Position numbers and translations under genes: made by a program. Of a stretch of 64,000 bases of DNA, positions 44,972 through 54,495 are shown piece after piece; the stretch's first letter is position 1; each line of letters begins with the position of its first letter. The DNA is from Nocardia jejuensis NBRC 103114 (GTDB taxonomy: Bacteria > Actinomycetota > Actinomycetes > Mycobacteriales > Mycobacteriaceae), in contig NZ_BDBU01000021.1 in the NCBI RefSeq assembly GCF_001613145.1, positions 99,611-163,610 on the forward strand. Reading direction: 5' to 3'. The notes below the pieces were generated by a model that was not told the origin of the DNA, ran no database searches, and saw only the letters and a list, made by a program, of their open reading frames with translations.

Positions 44972-46141
44972 ATGAGAGACGCAGTCATCGTCGAAGCGGT
45001 CCGCACTCCGGTCGGCAAGGGCAAGCCCACCGGCGCCCTGCACGGCGTGCACCCCTCCGACCTGCTCGCACACAGCCTGCGCGAGGTCGTCCAGCGTAGC
45101 GGCGTCGATCCGGTACTCATCGACGACGTGATCGGCGGCGTCGTCACCGCCGTCGGCGAGCAGGGCAGCAACCTCACCCGCCGGGCCGTGCTCGCCGCCG
45201 GATATCCCGAGTCGGTGCCCGCCACCACCGTGGACCGGCAGTGCGGCAGCAGCCAGCAGGCGATTCACTTCGCCGCACAGGGCGTCATCGCCGGGGCGTA
45301 CGACATCGTGGTCGCCGCCGGAGTGGAGTCCATGAGCCGGGTTCCGATGGGGGCCAACATGATCGGCGCGGAGGACATCGCGGGTGCCGGGTTCGCCGAG
45401 CGCTATCCCGAAGGGCTTGTCCCGCAGGGAATCAGCGCCGAGCTGATCGCCGCGCGGTGGGGGCTGTCCCGCACCCAGCTCGACGAGTTCGCGCTGGCCA
45501 GCCACGAAAAGGCCGCGCGGGCAACGAAGAACGGCTCGTTCACCGCACAGCTCGCGCCTGTCGCCGGACTCACCACCGATGAAGGCATTCGAGTCGGCAG
45601 CACCCTGGAAACCCTCGGGAACCTGCGACCCGCCTACTACAGCGAGGAGATGGCCGCTCGGTTCCCCGAGATCGGATGGAACATCACCGCCGCGAATGCC
45701 AGCCAGATCAACGACGGCAGCGCGGCCACGCTGATCATGACCAGTGAACGAGCTGCCGAACTCGGGCTGCGGCCGTTGGCCCGCCTGCACAGTTTCTCCG
45801 TGGCCGGTGACGATCCGCTGCTCATGCTGACCGCGGTCATCCCCGCCACCCGGAAGGTGTTGCAGCGCGCGGGACTTCAACTGTCCGACATCGACCTGTT
45901 CGAGGTGAACGAGGCGTTCTCCTCGGTCGTGCTCGCCTGGGCGCAGGAGACCGGGGCCGATCTTTCCAAGGTGAACGTCAACGGCGGCGCGATCGCGATC
46001 GGCCACCCGCTCGGCGCATCCGGCGCGCGCCTGGCGACCACACTGGTGCACGCCATGCAGGAGACCGGCGCTCGGTACGGACTGCAAACCATGTGCGAAG
46101 CAGGCGGATTGGCCAACGCCACCGTCTACGAGCGGCTCTGA
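44972..46141 (+). CDS. Acetyl-CoA acyltransferase (thiolase)
   Basis: The 389-residue protein has the thiolase nucleophile Cys in DRQCGSSQQAIHF, the GHPLGASG loop and the second Cys in CEAGGLAN. It condenses or cleaves acyl-CoA units in beta-oxidation or related steps. It is of the FadA/AtoB type, and the substrate chain length cannot be told. It stands alone, opposite an HxlR-type regulator, with its own terminator. Confidence 0.92.
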   Translation: MRDAVIVEAVRTPVGKGKPTGALHGVHPSDLLAHSLREVVQRSGVDPVLIDDVIGGVVTAVGEQGSNLTRRAVLAAGYPESVPATTVDRQCGSSQQAIHFAAQGVIAGAYDIVVAAGVESMSRVPMGANMIGAEDIAGAGFAERYPEGLVPQGISAELIAARWGLSRTQLDEFALASHEKAARATKNGSFTAQLAPVAGLTTDEGIRVGSTLETLGNLRPAYYSEEMAARFPEIGWNITAANASQINDGSAATLIMTSERAAELGLRPLARLHSFSVAGDDPLLMLTAVIPATRKVLQRAGLQLSDIDLFEVNEAFSSVVLAWAQETGADLSKVNVNGGAIAIGHPLGASGARLATTLVHAMQETGARYGLQTMCEAGGLANATVYERL

Positions 46142-46167
46142 ACCAGGTAATCCAGTTCAGGCGATGC

Positions 46168-46201
46168 GACGCCCGTGCCTCTACAGGAAGGCGCGGGCGT
46201 C
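46168..46201 (+). terminator. Terminator hairpin after the thiolase gene
   Basis: GACGCCCGTGCCT (46168-46180) pairs with AGGCGCGGGCGTC (46189-46201) with one G-U wobble, over an eight-base loop. It starts 27 bp after the stop. Confidence 0.65.
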
Positions 46202-46337
46202 TCACGTCCGTGCGGCGAGGGGTCGGCAGCTCGTTCGACCCGCCATCCCGAAATCCGTGGTCACCCTGGTGAACGAGACTCCGCAACCGGCCGGTATTCG
46301 ATAGAGTTCGACTGGTCGACGACGGTAGGCGGGTGCG

Positions 46338-48854
46338 GTGGGGACCGAATTGGGACCAGGGTCCGAGCTGGCGGGTTATCTCGTCGGCCGAGTTCTGGGC
46401 ACCGGCGGGATGGGCACGGTCTACCTGGCCACGCACCCCCGGCTGCCGAAACAGGTGGCGCTCAAGGTGTTGCACACCGCCCTGACCGCGGACGACTACA
46501 TTCGCGGGCGGTTCGAATCCGAGGCTGAGAACGCGGCCCGGCTCGATCATCCGAACATCATCGGCGTGCTCGATCGCGGACGGGTGGGCGATCGACTGTG
46601 GATCGCCATGCAGTACGTGCCGAGCATCGATGCGCAGGCGTTGCTGAAACAGGGTCCGGTGGAACCGCGGCGGGCGGTGCAGATCATCGCCGAGGTGGCC
46701 AAGGCGCTGGACTTCGCGCACTCCAAACACGTGCTGCACCGCGATGTGAAGCCGTCGAACATCCTGATCGAGGACTCCACCCCCGGTGATCCCGGGCGCA
46801 TCCTGCTCAGCGACTTCGGCATCTCCAAGGCGCTGGCCGAGGTCTCGCAGCAGCTGACCGTCACCGGCATGATGGTCGCGAGCCTGCACTATGCCGCGCC
46901 CGAGCGCTTCGACACCGCCGAGGTGGACTCGCGCTATGACGTGTACGCGCTGGGCTGCACGCTGTTCGAGTTGCTCACCGGGCACGTGCCCTATCCCGGA
47001 ACAGGTCTCGCGCAGATCTGGCAGGGGCATACGCAGGCACCGATCCCGCTGGTCAGCCGGGAGCGCCCGGGGCTGCCGGTCGCTCTGGACGCCGTCTTCG
47101 CCAAAGCCCTCGCCAAGAACCGGGACGATCGCTACCGCACCTGCGGTGAACTCGCCGTCGCCGCCCGCCAGGCCCTCAACCCGCCCCGCACCGACCGCGC
47201 GCGCAATACCTACACCGACCCCGAATCGGACGAACCCACGATCCAGGCGCCGGACAAGGACCCCGCGCCGGATTCCACTCTGCGCGCACCGGGACGGGAC
47301 CGGACACCGGGCCCACTCGGGCGCACTCCGGGGCCGATCGATCAGGCACAGATTCCGACGGGCCTCGCACCGAACACACCTGGGCGCACCCCGGTTCCTC
47401 CACCGGGCAATCCCGCTGAACCCGAAAGGTTTCCACCCGACCGGACGCCCGGCCGAACCGGCCGAGGACAGGCACCCACCGAGCGGGCGCCGGGACGGTC
47501 CGGGCAGGGACAGATCCCCACCGAACGCGCGCCCGGCCGGTCCGAGCGGGGCCCCGCCGAACGCAGAGCGGAACAGGGACAGATTCCGACCGAGCGGGCG
47601 GGCGGGCGGCCACCGACTCCGGCGCGAGGTATGCCGATACCGGCTGAGCGCGAGAAGTTTTCGACCGGGCCCGGGCAGGGAACGGGGGGACGGGCGCCGA
47701 CTCCCGCAGGTGGCACGCCGATACCGGCTGGGCACGAACAGTTTTCACATGGGGGGCCGGGCACCTCCGGGGAGTCGCGGATTCCTACCGCGCGGGCTCC
47801 GGGTCATCCAGGGGCGTGGCACGCGGGCGGTGGCGCAGACGACGGGGGTGCGGGCCGCTTCGCCGCGGATTCCGCACCGCCTGTGGATGATTCGCGGGGG
47901 CCGCGCCGGCGCACGCTGGTGCTGCTCGCGCTCGCGGTGATCGTGTTGGTGACGGTTCCGCTGGTGCTGTGGATCAGCGGCCGCGGGGCGGACAAGGCGT
48001 CCGACGCCGGCTCCGCTTCTCCCGCTTCCTCCTCGGAGTCGGAGGCGACTTCCGGCGAGGAGACGCCGGCGGTTCCCGCTCCGGTGGAGGGCTTCGCCGG
48101 GTTGGCGGATATCCGTGCGGTGGCGGTGAGCCTGGTCGGGGACGTCATCGTGTCCGACGCGCGGACCAAGCGAATCCTGAAACTCGGTGCGGGCGAGACC
48201 ACGCCGACCCAGTTGCCCTTCGCCGGACTCACCGGTCCGTATGGACTGGCGGTGTCCGAGTCCGGCGATATCTTCGTCACCGATGCGGAGAACAAGCGGG
48301 TGCTGAAGTTGCCTGCGGGCACCGACACCCCGGTCGAGCTGCGTACGGACGGGCTGCTCCCGCACCCGGACAGCGTCGCGGTGGACGGCGCGGGCAATGT
48401 CTATGTCACCGATCCCAATGCCGAGAAGGTCTACAGGCTGCCCGCCGCCGGTGGTGCGCCCGTCGAGCTGAAGTTCCCGAATATCCGCAGGCCGTGGGGA
48501 ATCGCCGCGGATTCGGCGGGCGACATCTACGTCGCCGATCGGGCGCGCGACGGTGTGGCCGACCGGACGGGGCGGATCTGGAAGCTGGCCGCGGGCACCA
48601 GCACTCCCACCGAGTTGCCGTTCAGCGGACTGCTGGATCCCGACGGCGTGGCGGTCAGCGGCAGCGGTGACGTGTTCGTTGTCGGCACCGGCAACAAGCA
48701 GGTGATGAAGCTGGCCGCGGGCGCTGACGCGTCGACCGTCCTGCCGTTCACCGATCTGCAGGACCCGGACGCGGTCGCGGTCGACTACGAGGGCGCGGTG
48801 TACGTCACCGATCACGAGGCGCAGCAGGTCATGAAACTGCCTGCTACAGGCTGA
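46338..48854 (+). CDS. PknD-like membrane Ser/Thr protein kinase with NHL-type propeller
   Basis: The 838-residue protein has an N-terminal kinase (GTGGMGTVYLA, the catalytic Lys in VALKVL, HRDVKPSN, DFG, APE) to about residue 280. A Pro/Arg/Thr-rich linker follows with repeats such as QIPTERAPGR and TPIPAG. A single membrane segment is at about 525-545. The outer part has six or so beta-propeller blades (GLAVSESGDIFVTDAENKRVLKLPAGTDTPVEL-type units). The layout matches M. tuberculosis PknD. The outer domain presumably senses a wall or host ligand, and the kinase relays it. GTG 46338 was chosen. Confidence 0.93.
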   Translation: MGTELGPGSELAGYLVGRVLGTGGMGTVYLATHPRLPKQVALKVLHTALTADDYIRGRFESEAENAARLDHPNIIGVLDRGRVGDRLWIAMQYVPSIDAQALLKQGPVEPRRAVQIIAEVAKALDFAHSKHVLHRDVKPSNILIEDSTPGDPGRILLSDFGISKALAEVSQQLTVTGMMVASLHYAAPERFDTAEVDSRYDVYALGCTLFELLTGHVPYPGTGLAQIWQGHTQAPIPLVSRERPGLPVALDAVFAKALAKNRDDRYRTCGELAVAARQALNPPRTDRARNTYTDPESDEPTIQAPDKDPAPDSTLRAPGRDRTPGPLGRTPGPIDQAQIPTGLAPNTPGRTPVPPPGNPAEPERFPPDRTPGRTGRGQAPTERAPGRSGQGQIPTERAPGRSERGPAERRAEQGQIPTERAGGRPPTPARGMPIPAEREKFSTGPGQGTGGRAPTPAGGTPIPAGHEQFSHGGPGTSGESRIPTARAPGHPGAWHAGGGADDGGAGRFAADSAPPVDDSRGPRRRTLVLLALAVIVLVTVPLVLWISGRGADKASDAGSASPASSSESEATSGEETPAVPAPVEGFAGLADIRAVAVSLVGDVIVSDARTKRILKLGAGETTPTQLPFAGLTGPYGLAVSESGDIFVTDAENKRVLKLPAGTDTPVELRTDGLLPHPDSVAVDGAGNVYVTDPNAEKVYRLPAAGGAPVELKFPNIRRPWGIAADSAGDIYVADRARDGVADRTGRIWKLAAGTSTPTELPFSGLLDPDGVAVSGSGDVFVVGTGNKQVMKLAAGADASTVLPFTDLQDPDAVAVDYEGAVYVTDHEAQQVMKLPATG

Positions 48855-48865
48855 GTCCGGCGACG

Positions 48866-49195
48866 TCAGGCCGCGAAGATCGCGGTCAGCAGGCCGAGCA
48901 CCCAGGCCAATGCCAGCATCGGGAACGCCAGCAACGCCGTGGGCCACGCCGGTTGCCGCAGCCGCACCGCGCGCAGCATCCAGAGCGGGACGATCATCAC
49001 CGTCACCGCGATCCCCAGCCAGCCCACGGCGTACGCGTACGGAAGATGCCCGGTACGGCCGGTATCGCGCGCCACGAGGTCGTAGTCCAGCACGAATCCC
49101 GCCACCAGCCAGGCGGCGACGCACGCCAGTACGTAGACGGTCACTGCGACAGCCACATCCAGCCAGTTCACCGGCGGCCGCCATAAATCGGGCAC
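48866..49195 (-). CDS. Small membrane protein of unknown function
   Basis: The 109-residue protein has three membrane segments (LDVAVAVTVYVLACVAAWLVAGFVL, YAYAVGWLGIAVTVMIVPLWML, TALLAFPMLALAWVLGLL). The GTG 49195 start (VPDLWRPPVNWLD) gives the sensible product; longer in-frame starts add non-conserved sequence. It converges on the kinase gene with 11 bp between the stops. Function unknown. Confidence 0.65.
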   Translation of the reverse strand: MPDLWRPPVNWLDVAVAVTVYVLACVAAWLVAGFVLDYDLVARDTGRTGHLPYAYAVGWLGIAVTVMIVPLWMLRAVRLRQPAWPTALLAFPMLALAWVLGLLTAIFAA

Positions 49196-49595
49196 CCGTT
49201 CAGCATGCCCGCGGCGGTACGACCCTACACAGAGGTTCGGTGAGGAGGATGTCCGGAAGCGAACCCGCGCCCGCGTCGTATCCGGCGCACGCTCGACGAC
49301 CAGACTCGATCGGGCGCACGGTTGTTCACACTCGTCCACAGCCGGGTTCGATGCACCGAACAGCACCCGGTCCGCGCCCGGTAACCCGGCTATACGAGCA
49401 CAGTTGGGCATTGCACCGGCGGACCGAATCCCGCAGGCGCACTGTCGCTCACAACCATCCACAACGCTGGGCTCGCGGAGCGGATCGAGCCGTTCGCACA
49501 ACCCCGCTGTCAGGCAATGGCGCCTGCCACCGGAGGTGTCCGGCCACTGCGGCGATGGCGGCAGGAACCAGCACGCGCCCCCGCCGAACCTGCGA
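49196..49595. other. 400-bp region without a supported gene
   Basis: Upstream of the small membrane protein. It contains the start region of that gene and the 3' side of the next. Frames on both strands are shadow-like. TCGTCCACA at 49332 resembles a DnaA box but is isolated. I see no hairpin or operator worth naming. Confidence 0.5.
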
Positions 49596-50927
49596 TCACG
49601 CGATCGCGCTGGTCACCAGCACGTGGCCCGCCACCCCCGCGATCAGGATCACGGGTAGGGCGGCGGTCGTCCAGATCCACGCCGAGCGCCGGGTCACCGC
49701 CGCTGCCGCGGCGATCACCAGTGCGATCAACAGGGCCAATGTCATTCCGCCGAAGGCGACCAGCAAGCCGGTCAGTGCCGAAGCCGGTGGGCGGATCAGG
49801 TCGCACTGGACCGAGGACACCGATTTGAGGGTGCATTTGTTGTGGACCAGCTGGAACAACTTTCCGAACAGGTCGTACGAGAAGAACGCGACCACACCGA
49901 TGTCCACGACGTAAACCAGGGCCGCGATCAGAATGTCCTTGCGACGCAACGGCTGTGCGCCGACTCTGTCGACGGGCCCACCAGGCCCCGCGGGCGTCCC
50001 GAATCGCCGAGACGTGCCCGCTTCGTCAGATGTTCCGGTCTCGCCGAATGCGCGGGTTTCTCCGAATTGCCCGGGCTCGCCGTACTTCCCGGGCTCCGTG
50101 AACCGACCCGGATCAGGGAAGGACTCCGCTCTTCCGAAGGTCCCGGATTCCGCCGCCTTACCGGACCCTCCGGATTTCCTGAATCGCCCCAGTTTGCCGA
50201 GCTTCGACGTCGGGCCATCCGCCCCGGGAGCTTCGGGAATCGGGGCGGATACCGGCCTGCGCACGGTCTCCACCGAATCATCGGACTCCTGTGGATAACT
50301 CGTGTCCGGTGGACCCCACGACTGGACCGGCCCCTGTGGATATCCCGGCCCGCCGGGTTGCGGCACCGCCGGACTACCTCCGGTGTGCGGTTGCGAGGCA
50401 CCACCCGCACCCTGCGGCTGTGCCGAACCTCCCGGTCCTCGAGTCGGTCCACGATTACCCGAACCGCGCTGCGCCCCTTGCCCGCCCGGGTTCTGCTGCG
50501 ACCCTGATCGGTTCGGATTCGGCTGCTGTCCCGCACCACCAGAATTCTGGCGGGACCCCTGAGCACCGGGATTCTGCTGCGGCCCCTGACCACCCGGATT
50601 CTGCTGCGGCCCTTGACTACCGGGAATCTGTCGCGGTCCTGCTCCGCCGGGAATCTGCGGGCGCGATCCACCTGCGGCGCGCGACGAACCGGGCCCCGGC
50701 GGCGGGGGTGGGCCGCTGCGACCACCCTGCGGCGGTGGGCCACCGGGCCCCTGATATCCGGCACCGCCGGAATCCCGAGGGGCGCCGGGTGGTCGCGGCG
50801 GCTGCCCGCCCGGACCCTGGGCCTGGGTTGCGCCGGGCAGGTCCGGCGAACCGGGCGGGGCTGCGGGCGGTTGATTCGATCGAGGAGGGTTCGGACCGGG
50901 CCGTCTGTGGTCCTCGTGCGGGTTCAT
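49596..50927 (-). CDS. Disordered Pro/Gly/Gln-rich protein with C-terminal membrane region
   Basis: The 443-residue protein has about 300 residues of low-complexity sequence (Gly/Pro/Gln/Arg runs with repeats such as QGPQQNPGG, then GEPGQFGET-type repeats). Three membrane segments are at about 345-365, 395-420 and 425-440, with two cysteines in the external loop between the first two. Similar disordered-plus-membrane proteins occur next to menC or wall genes in Nocardiaceae. Start MNPHEDHRR (ATG 50927) was chosen. Function unknown. Confidence 0.7.
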   Translation of the reverse strand: MNPHEDHRRPGPNPPRSNQPPAAPPGSPDLPGATQAQGPGGQPPRPPGAPRDSGGAGYQGPGGPPPQGGRSGPPPPPGPGSSRAAGGSRPQIPGGAGPRQIPGSQGPQQNPGGQGPQQNPGAQGSRQNSGGAGQQPNPNRSGSQQNPGGQGAQRGSGNRGPTRGPGGSAQPQGAGGASQPHTGGSPAVPQPGGPGYPQGPVQSWGPPDTSYPQESDDSVETVRRPVSAPIPEAPGADGPTSKLGKLGRFRKSGGSGKAAESGTFGRAESFPDPGRFTEPGKYGEPGQFGETRAFGETGTSDEAGTSRRFGTPAGPGGPVDRVGAQPLRRKDILIAALVYVVDIGVVAFFSYDLFGKLFQLVHNKCTLKSVSSVQCDLIRPPASALTGLLVAFGGMTLALLIALVIAAAAAVTRRSAWIWTTAALPVILIAGVAGHVLVTSAIA

Positions 50928-51013
50928 GATTCGGGCTCCCCCTGTCGATCTGCCTTCTCTGGGCATTCTGACCCCCGCCGCTGCGCGCCGCCACCCTGAT
51001 TCCGGCGAGCACC

Positions 51014-52018
51014 GTGAGTAGGCTGCCGGAGGTGAGCGAGCGCGTCGGTGCCCCGGACTACGACTCCGCGATCGTCTATGCGATTCCCATGCGCACCCGG
51101 TTCCGCGGAATCACCGTGCGCGAGGGAATGCTGATCCCCGGACCCGCGGGATGGGGTGAGTTCTGCCCGTTCCCCGAGTACGACGACCGGGAGGCGGCCC
51201 CGTGGCTGGCCACCGCCGTGGAACAGGCCACCGTCGGCTGGCCGGAACCGGTCCGGGACCGGGTGCCGGTCAACTGCATCGTTCCGGCCGTCGGGCCCGA
51301 GCGTGCCCGCGAGATCGTCGCCGCGTCCGGCTGCCGCACCGCCAAGGTGAAGGTGGCCGATCATCCGGACTCGCTCGCGGAGGACCTGGCCCGGGTCGCG
51401 GCGGCGCGCGAGGCCCTCGGCCCCGGTGGCGCGGTGCGCATCGACGCCAACGGTCTGTGGGATGTGGAGACCGCGATCGACCGGATCAAGCAGATCGACC
51501 GTGCCGCAGGCGGATTGGAGTACGTCGAACAACCCTGCCGCACCATCGAGGAGCTCGCGGAGGTGCGCCGGGGCGTGGACGTGCGCATCGCCGCCGACGA
51601 GTCCATCCGCCGCGCCGAGGACCCGATGCGGGTCGCGGTGGCGGGCGCGGCGGATGTCGCCGTCCTCAAATGCACTCCGCTGGGCGGAGTTCGGCGCGCA
51701 CTGGAGGTCGCCGCGGCCGCCGGGCTCCCGTGCCTGGTCTCCTCCGCTCTGGAGACCAGCGTCGGCCTGGCAGCCCAGGTCGCCCTGGCCGGGGCTCTGC
51801 CTCACCTCGACTTCGCCTGTGGCCTGGACACGTTGTCCCTGCTCACCGGCGATGTGGTCGCCGACCCGCTGCGGCCGGTCGACGGTTACCTCACCGTCCC
51901 CCGCGCCACTGCGGTGCTCGACCCCGACCTGCTGCGCCGCTACCGCCACCCCGACCCGGAGCGGACCGAGTGGTGGCACTCGCGGCTGGGCCGCGTGCGG
52001 GATCTGTCGCCCCGGTAA
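51014..52018 (+). CDS. menC: o-Succinylbenzoate synthase
   Basis: The 334-residue enolase-superfamily enzyme dehydrates SHCHC to o-succinylbenzoate in menaquinone synthesis. Motifs: the KxK catalytic pair in TAKVKVADHP, metal ligands in RIDANG, VEQPC and IAADES, and the second-half Lys in VAVLKCTPLGG. The length and layout fit the actinobacterial MenC class. The other men genes are not in the window. GTG 51014 follows GAGCACC. The 3' end overlaps the convergent DUF6745-type gene by 128 bp. Confidence 0.92.
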   Translation: MSRLPEVSERVGAPDYDSAIVYAIPMRTRFRGITVREGMLIPGPAGWGEFCPFPEYDDREAAPWLATAVEQATVGWPEPVRDRVPVNCIVPAVGPERAREIVAASGCRTAKVKVADHPDSLAEDLARVAAAREALGPGGAVRIDANGLWDVETAIDRIKQIDRAAGGLEYVEQPCRTIEELAEVRRGVDVRIAADESIRRAEDPMRVAVAGAADVAVLKCTPLGGVRRALEVAAAAGLPCLVSSALETSVGLAAQVALAGALPHLDFACGLDTLSLLTGDVVADPLRPVDGYLTVPRATAVLDPDLLRRYRHPDPERTEWWHSRLGRVRDLSPR

Positions 52019-52892
52019 CGCCGTGCACGGCGGGCAGCGTTGCGCCGCCGGCGAATTCGACGGCGGGGCCATCGTCGCGATGCAGACGCACCTGGCCGTA
52101 CTTCGCGCCGGGCACGGGTTCGGTGTGCACGGAGATCGGCCGTTCGGTCAGCACGCAGCGGTGCTGTTCGGGCCACCACCAGCTCGCGGCGCGGACCAGC
52201 GTCAACCAGTGATCGAGCTGGCGATCCTCACCCTGGAGATGATCCCGAAAGCCCGTGGACCGGCAGATATCGAGAAAGGCCATGGTCCACAGGTCGTACT
52301 GCTCGAATCCGGCGATATCGGTGCGGCAGCCGTCCGGGCCGAGCAGTTCGGTGCGCAGTGGCCGGTAGATGTTGTCGCGCAGCGACTCTCGCAGGGGGCG
52401 ATGCACCATGACGTGGAGCAGGTCCGCCGCGGAGACCTTCTCCCGGACCAATTCGCGCACCGACATAGTGCCCCAGGATTGTCCCAGAACCGGGCGTACG
52501 CCATTCTTTTTGGGTAGCCGGGTGGGCTCGACTTTATCGAGCAGGCGTAATCGCATCACGTGTTTGGTGGCGGTGAGCCTTTGTATGAAAGGCCAACGCC
52601 GGAATAGGATATCCGTATTCGGCACGGACAGACCGGGTGACGACGCACCGGGATTTTCTCGCAGGTAGTGTGCCGCATCGGCGGGCGAGGGTACCCAGAT
52701 GAATTCCGGCGGCGATTCGCCGACCGATCGATACAAATGAGTGACGACGTTCTGTGCGGCATCACGATCCACCGGTTCGGTGGACAGACCCACTCGTAAC
52801 CACTGGTCACGCAGTCGGCATGCGGCGTCGATACGTTCTGTCAGGGGAATCCCACGCGCACCGAAGGGGCGCTGGGAGGCGACCGCGGTCAC
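51891..52892 (-). CDS. DUF6745-like protein of unknown function
   Basis: The 333-residue protein has VRLHRDDGPAVEFAGG near residue 268, a motif typical of DUF6745 (W/Y-x-H-x-DGPAV). The N-terminal part is helical and without a known motif. The last 42 or so residues overlap the end of menC and are Arg/Gly-rich, so the gene may have gained a readthrough tail. Parts of its 5' half (about 52490-52750) are less G+C-rich than the neighbours, perhaps a recent arrival. GTG 52892 was taken as the start. Confidence 0.7.
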   Translation of the reverse strand: MTAVASQRPFGARGIPLTERIDAACRLRDQWLRVGLSTEPVDRDAAQNVVTHLYRSVGESPPEFIWVPSPADAAHYLRENPGASSPGLSVPNTDILFRRWPFIQRLTATKHVMRLRLLDKVEPTRLPKKNGVRPVLGQSWGTMSVRELVREKVSAADLLHVMVHRPLRESLRDNIYRPLRTELLGPDGCRTDIAGFEQYDLWTMAFLDICRSTGFRDHLQGEDRQLDHWLTLVRAASWWWPEQHRCVLTERPISVHTEPVPGAKYGQVRLHRDDGPAVEFAGGATLPAVHGVTGATDPARGPAASATTRSAPGRGGGSGAAGRGRAPQWRGGR

Positions 52893-52987
52893 CGCTTCGA
52901 GGCGGTGGCCGCCTTTCCGTTGAAGGAGATCATGTTTCCGATCATGACATCGAAATCGGAATCTGGCAAATCATTTTCATCACATCG

Positions 52988-53503
52988 TCACGCGATCCGG
53001 ACGGCACAGGAATACATGGTGGTGCGCAGCAACAGCGCGGCTTCCGGACCGATGACACCGTCCACCAGTTCCACATAGCGGGCACAGAATTCCGGACCGT
53101 GGGGCGCGGTGTCCTCGAAATCCGGATCGAGGTGATGCGCGAGCTCGTGCAGGATCACCAATTCGCGCAGCGCCCACGCGGTTCCGCGTACGTGCAGCGG
53201 CACCGCGAGCACCGCCGTCTCGGACTCGTAGTGCGCGGCCCGCGCCCCGGCCCGCGCGCGCACGGTGATCGGTGTCGAGGCGCGATCCCATTGCGCCCGA
53301 ACCCAATTGAGCGCCAGCACCCGATCGGCGTACGACTGGACCGACTCGACCGAGGCGAAGCGCCGCTCCACCGGCAGCGTCAGCTGCGAACCGTGCACCT
53401 CGATCGTCCGCGCGCCGAATTCGTCGGCCCGCTCGAACATGCCGCGCACCAGCCCCTCCGCGTCGTAGACCTGGGCGCGCTGCGAATCCCGGGCGGCCAT
53501 CAC
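52988..53503 (-). CDS. TIGR04338-family metallohydrolase
   Basis: The 171-residue protein contains the zinc-binding HELAHHLD (residues 137-144) and a further downstream region (HGPEFCARYVELV) resembling a metalloprotease-like fold of TIGR04338. The substrate is unknown. The gene is the second in a pair with the DUF2786 gene, whose stop overlaps its start (ATGA). Conserved pairing in mycolic-acid actinobacteria suggests that the two work together. Confidence 0.85.
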   Translation of the reverse strand: MMAARDSQRAQVYDAEGLVRGMFERADEFGARTIEVHGSQLTLPVERRFASVESVQSYADRVLALNWVRAQWDRASTPITVRARAGARAAHYESETAVLAVPLHVRGTAWALRELVILHELAHHLDPDFEDTAPHGPEFCARYVELVDGVIGPEAALLLRTTMYSCAVRIA

Positions 53504-54345
53504 GTCCCGGAGCCACGCCCGAGTTGTCCTCGGGCGGCGTCCAATTCGGGCGCGCTGCCCAATCGCGCCGCCTTGCCCGCCCGGTCCCCGGCCCGGCGCG
53601 CGGCCGCGGAGTATCCGGCCGAGGCCTGCGGGCCGCGCCAGGTGCCCCGCGCCTCGGAGGTGCGGGAGTAGAAATCCGTGAGCTCGAGTTCCTTGTTCCG
53701 CAGCGCCAACGCGGTTCCGGTGGGCACGGTTTCGTTCGCCTCGGCCTTCAGCGCCTCGGTCTCCACATCCGCCTTGACCTCGGCCAGCCGCTTGCCGATC
53801 CGGGCGCCGAAGGCCATCTGGAAATTCAGGCGCGCGGTGACGCCGGCCACCGGGGTCCGCACCGTGCGCCGCACCGTGCGGCCGAAGCGACCCGGGACCG
53901 CCACCACCTTCTCGGTGGTCGCCGAGCGGTAGGCCCCGGACTTGATGTACTGATCCGAGGCCCGCACCATCTGCACCAGCAGGCTGGCGTACAGCGCCTC
54001 GCAGGTGTCCAGGTCGGTGTCGAACCCGTAGGCGTAGACCGTCGTCGAGGAGCGGGCGACATCACAGCGCACATCGTTGGCGGCCGCGATGGCCACGAAC
54101 AACTGCACGTAGGTGCGCAGCCCCTTCTTGCCGGGCTCCCCGATCGGGATCACCCGTTGCAGCGGCGTCGGGCGCCGCTCCCGGTTCGCGACATGCGACC
54201 GCGCCACCGCCAGGTCGATCGCGGACCTGGTCGCCAGCTTCTGGGCGGCGGCCAGGAACGCTTCGGCTTCGTGCTCGTTGTCGGTGGATTCGGCCTGGCG
54301 GAGCAGTCCACCGATTCTCGTGAGCATTTTGTCCTGAGAAGACAT
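53500..54345 (-). CDS. DUF2786 domain protein
   Basis: The 281-residue protein has an N-terminal DUF2786 domain (KMLTRIGGLLRQAESTDNEHEAEAFLAAAQKLATRSAIDLAVAR), a central alpha/beta region and an Arg/Ala-rich end (SAAARRAGDRAGKAARLGS). The function is unknown; the helical start is reminiscent of small nucleic-acid or substrate-binding folds. ATG 54345 was chosen; GTG 54351 is also possible. It is followed by the TIGR04338 gene with overlap. Confidence 0.85.
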   Translation of the reverse strand: MSSQDKMLTRIGGLLRQAESTDNEHEAEAFLAAAQKLATRSAIDLAVARSHVANRERRPTPLQRVIPIGEPGKKGLRTYVQLFVAIAAANDVRCDVARSSTTVYAYGFDTDLDTCEALYASLLVQMVRASDQYIKSGAYRSATTEKVVAVPGRFGRTVRRTVRTPVAGVTARLNFQMAFGARIGKRLAEVKADVETEALKAEANETVPTGTALALRNKELELTDFYSRTSEARGTWRGPQASAGYSAAARRAGDRAGKAARLGSAPELDAARGQLGRGSGT

Positions 54346-54495
54346 CGGCACCCAGCCTAGCTGTGCCGATGCACGCTGTTACGGGTGCGAAGCATGAGGT
54401 AGTCCGGGCACAGCGGACACCCACCATGTATCTTCCCTTGTGCAACCGGCCGAGTGTGCTGCCGCTCACGTCCCGACCCCTGTGGAGTATCTGCG

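Noticed and set aside
48910..49914. 334-codon plus-strand frame over the two small membrane-protein genes
   Set aside because: Arg/Pro-rich shadow composition, no motif, and it runs antisense to two convincing membrane proteins.
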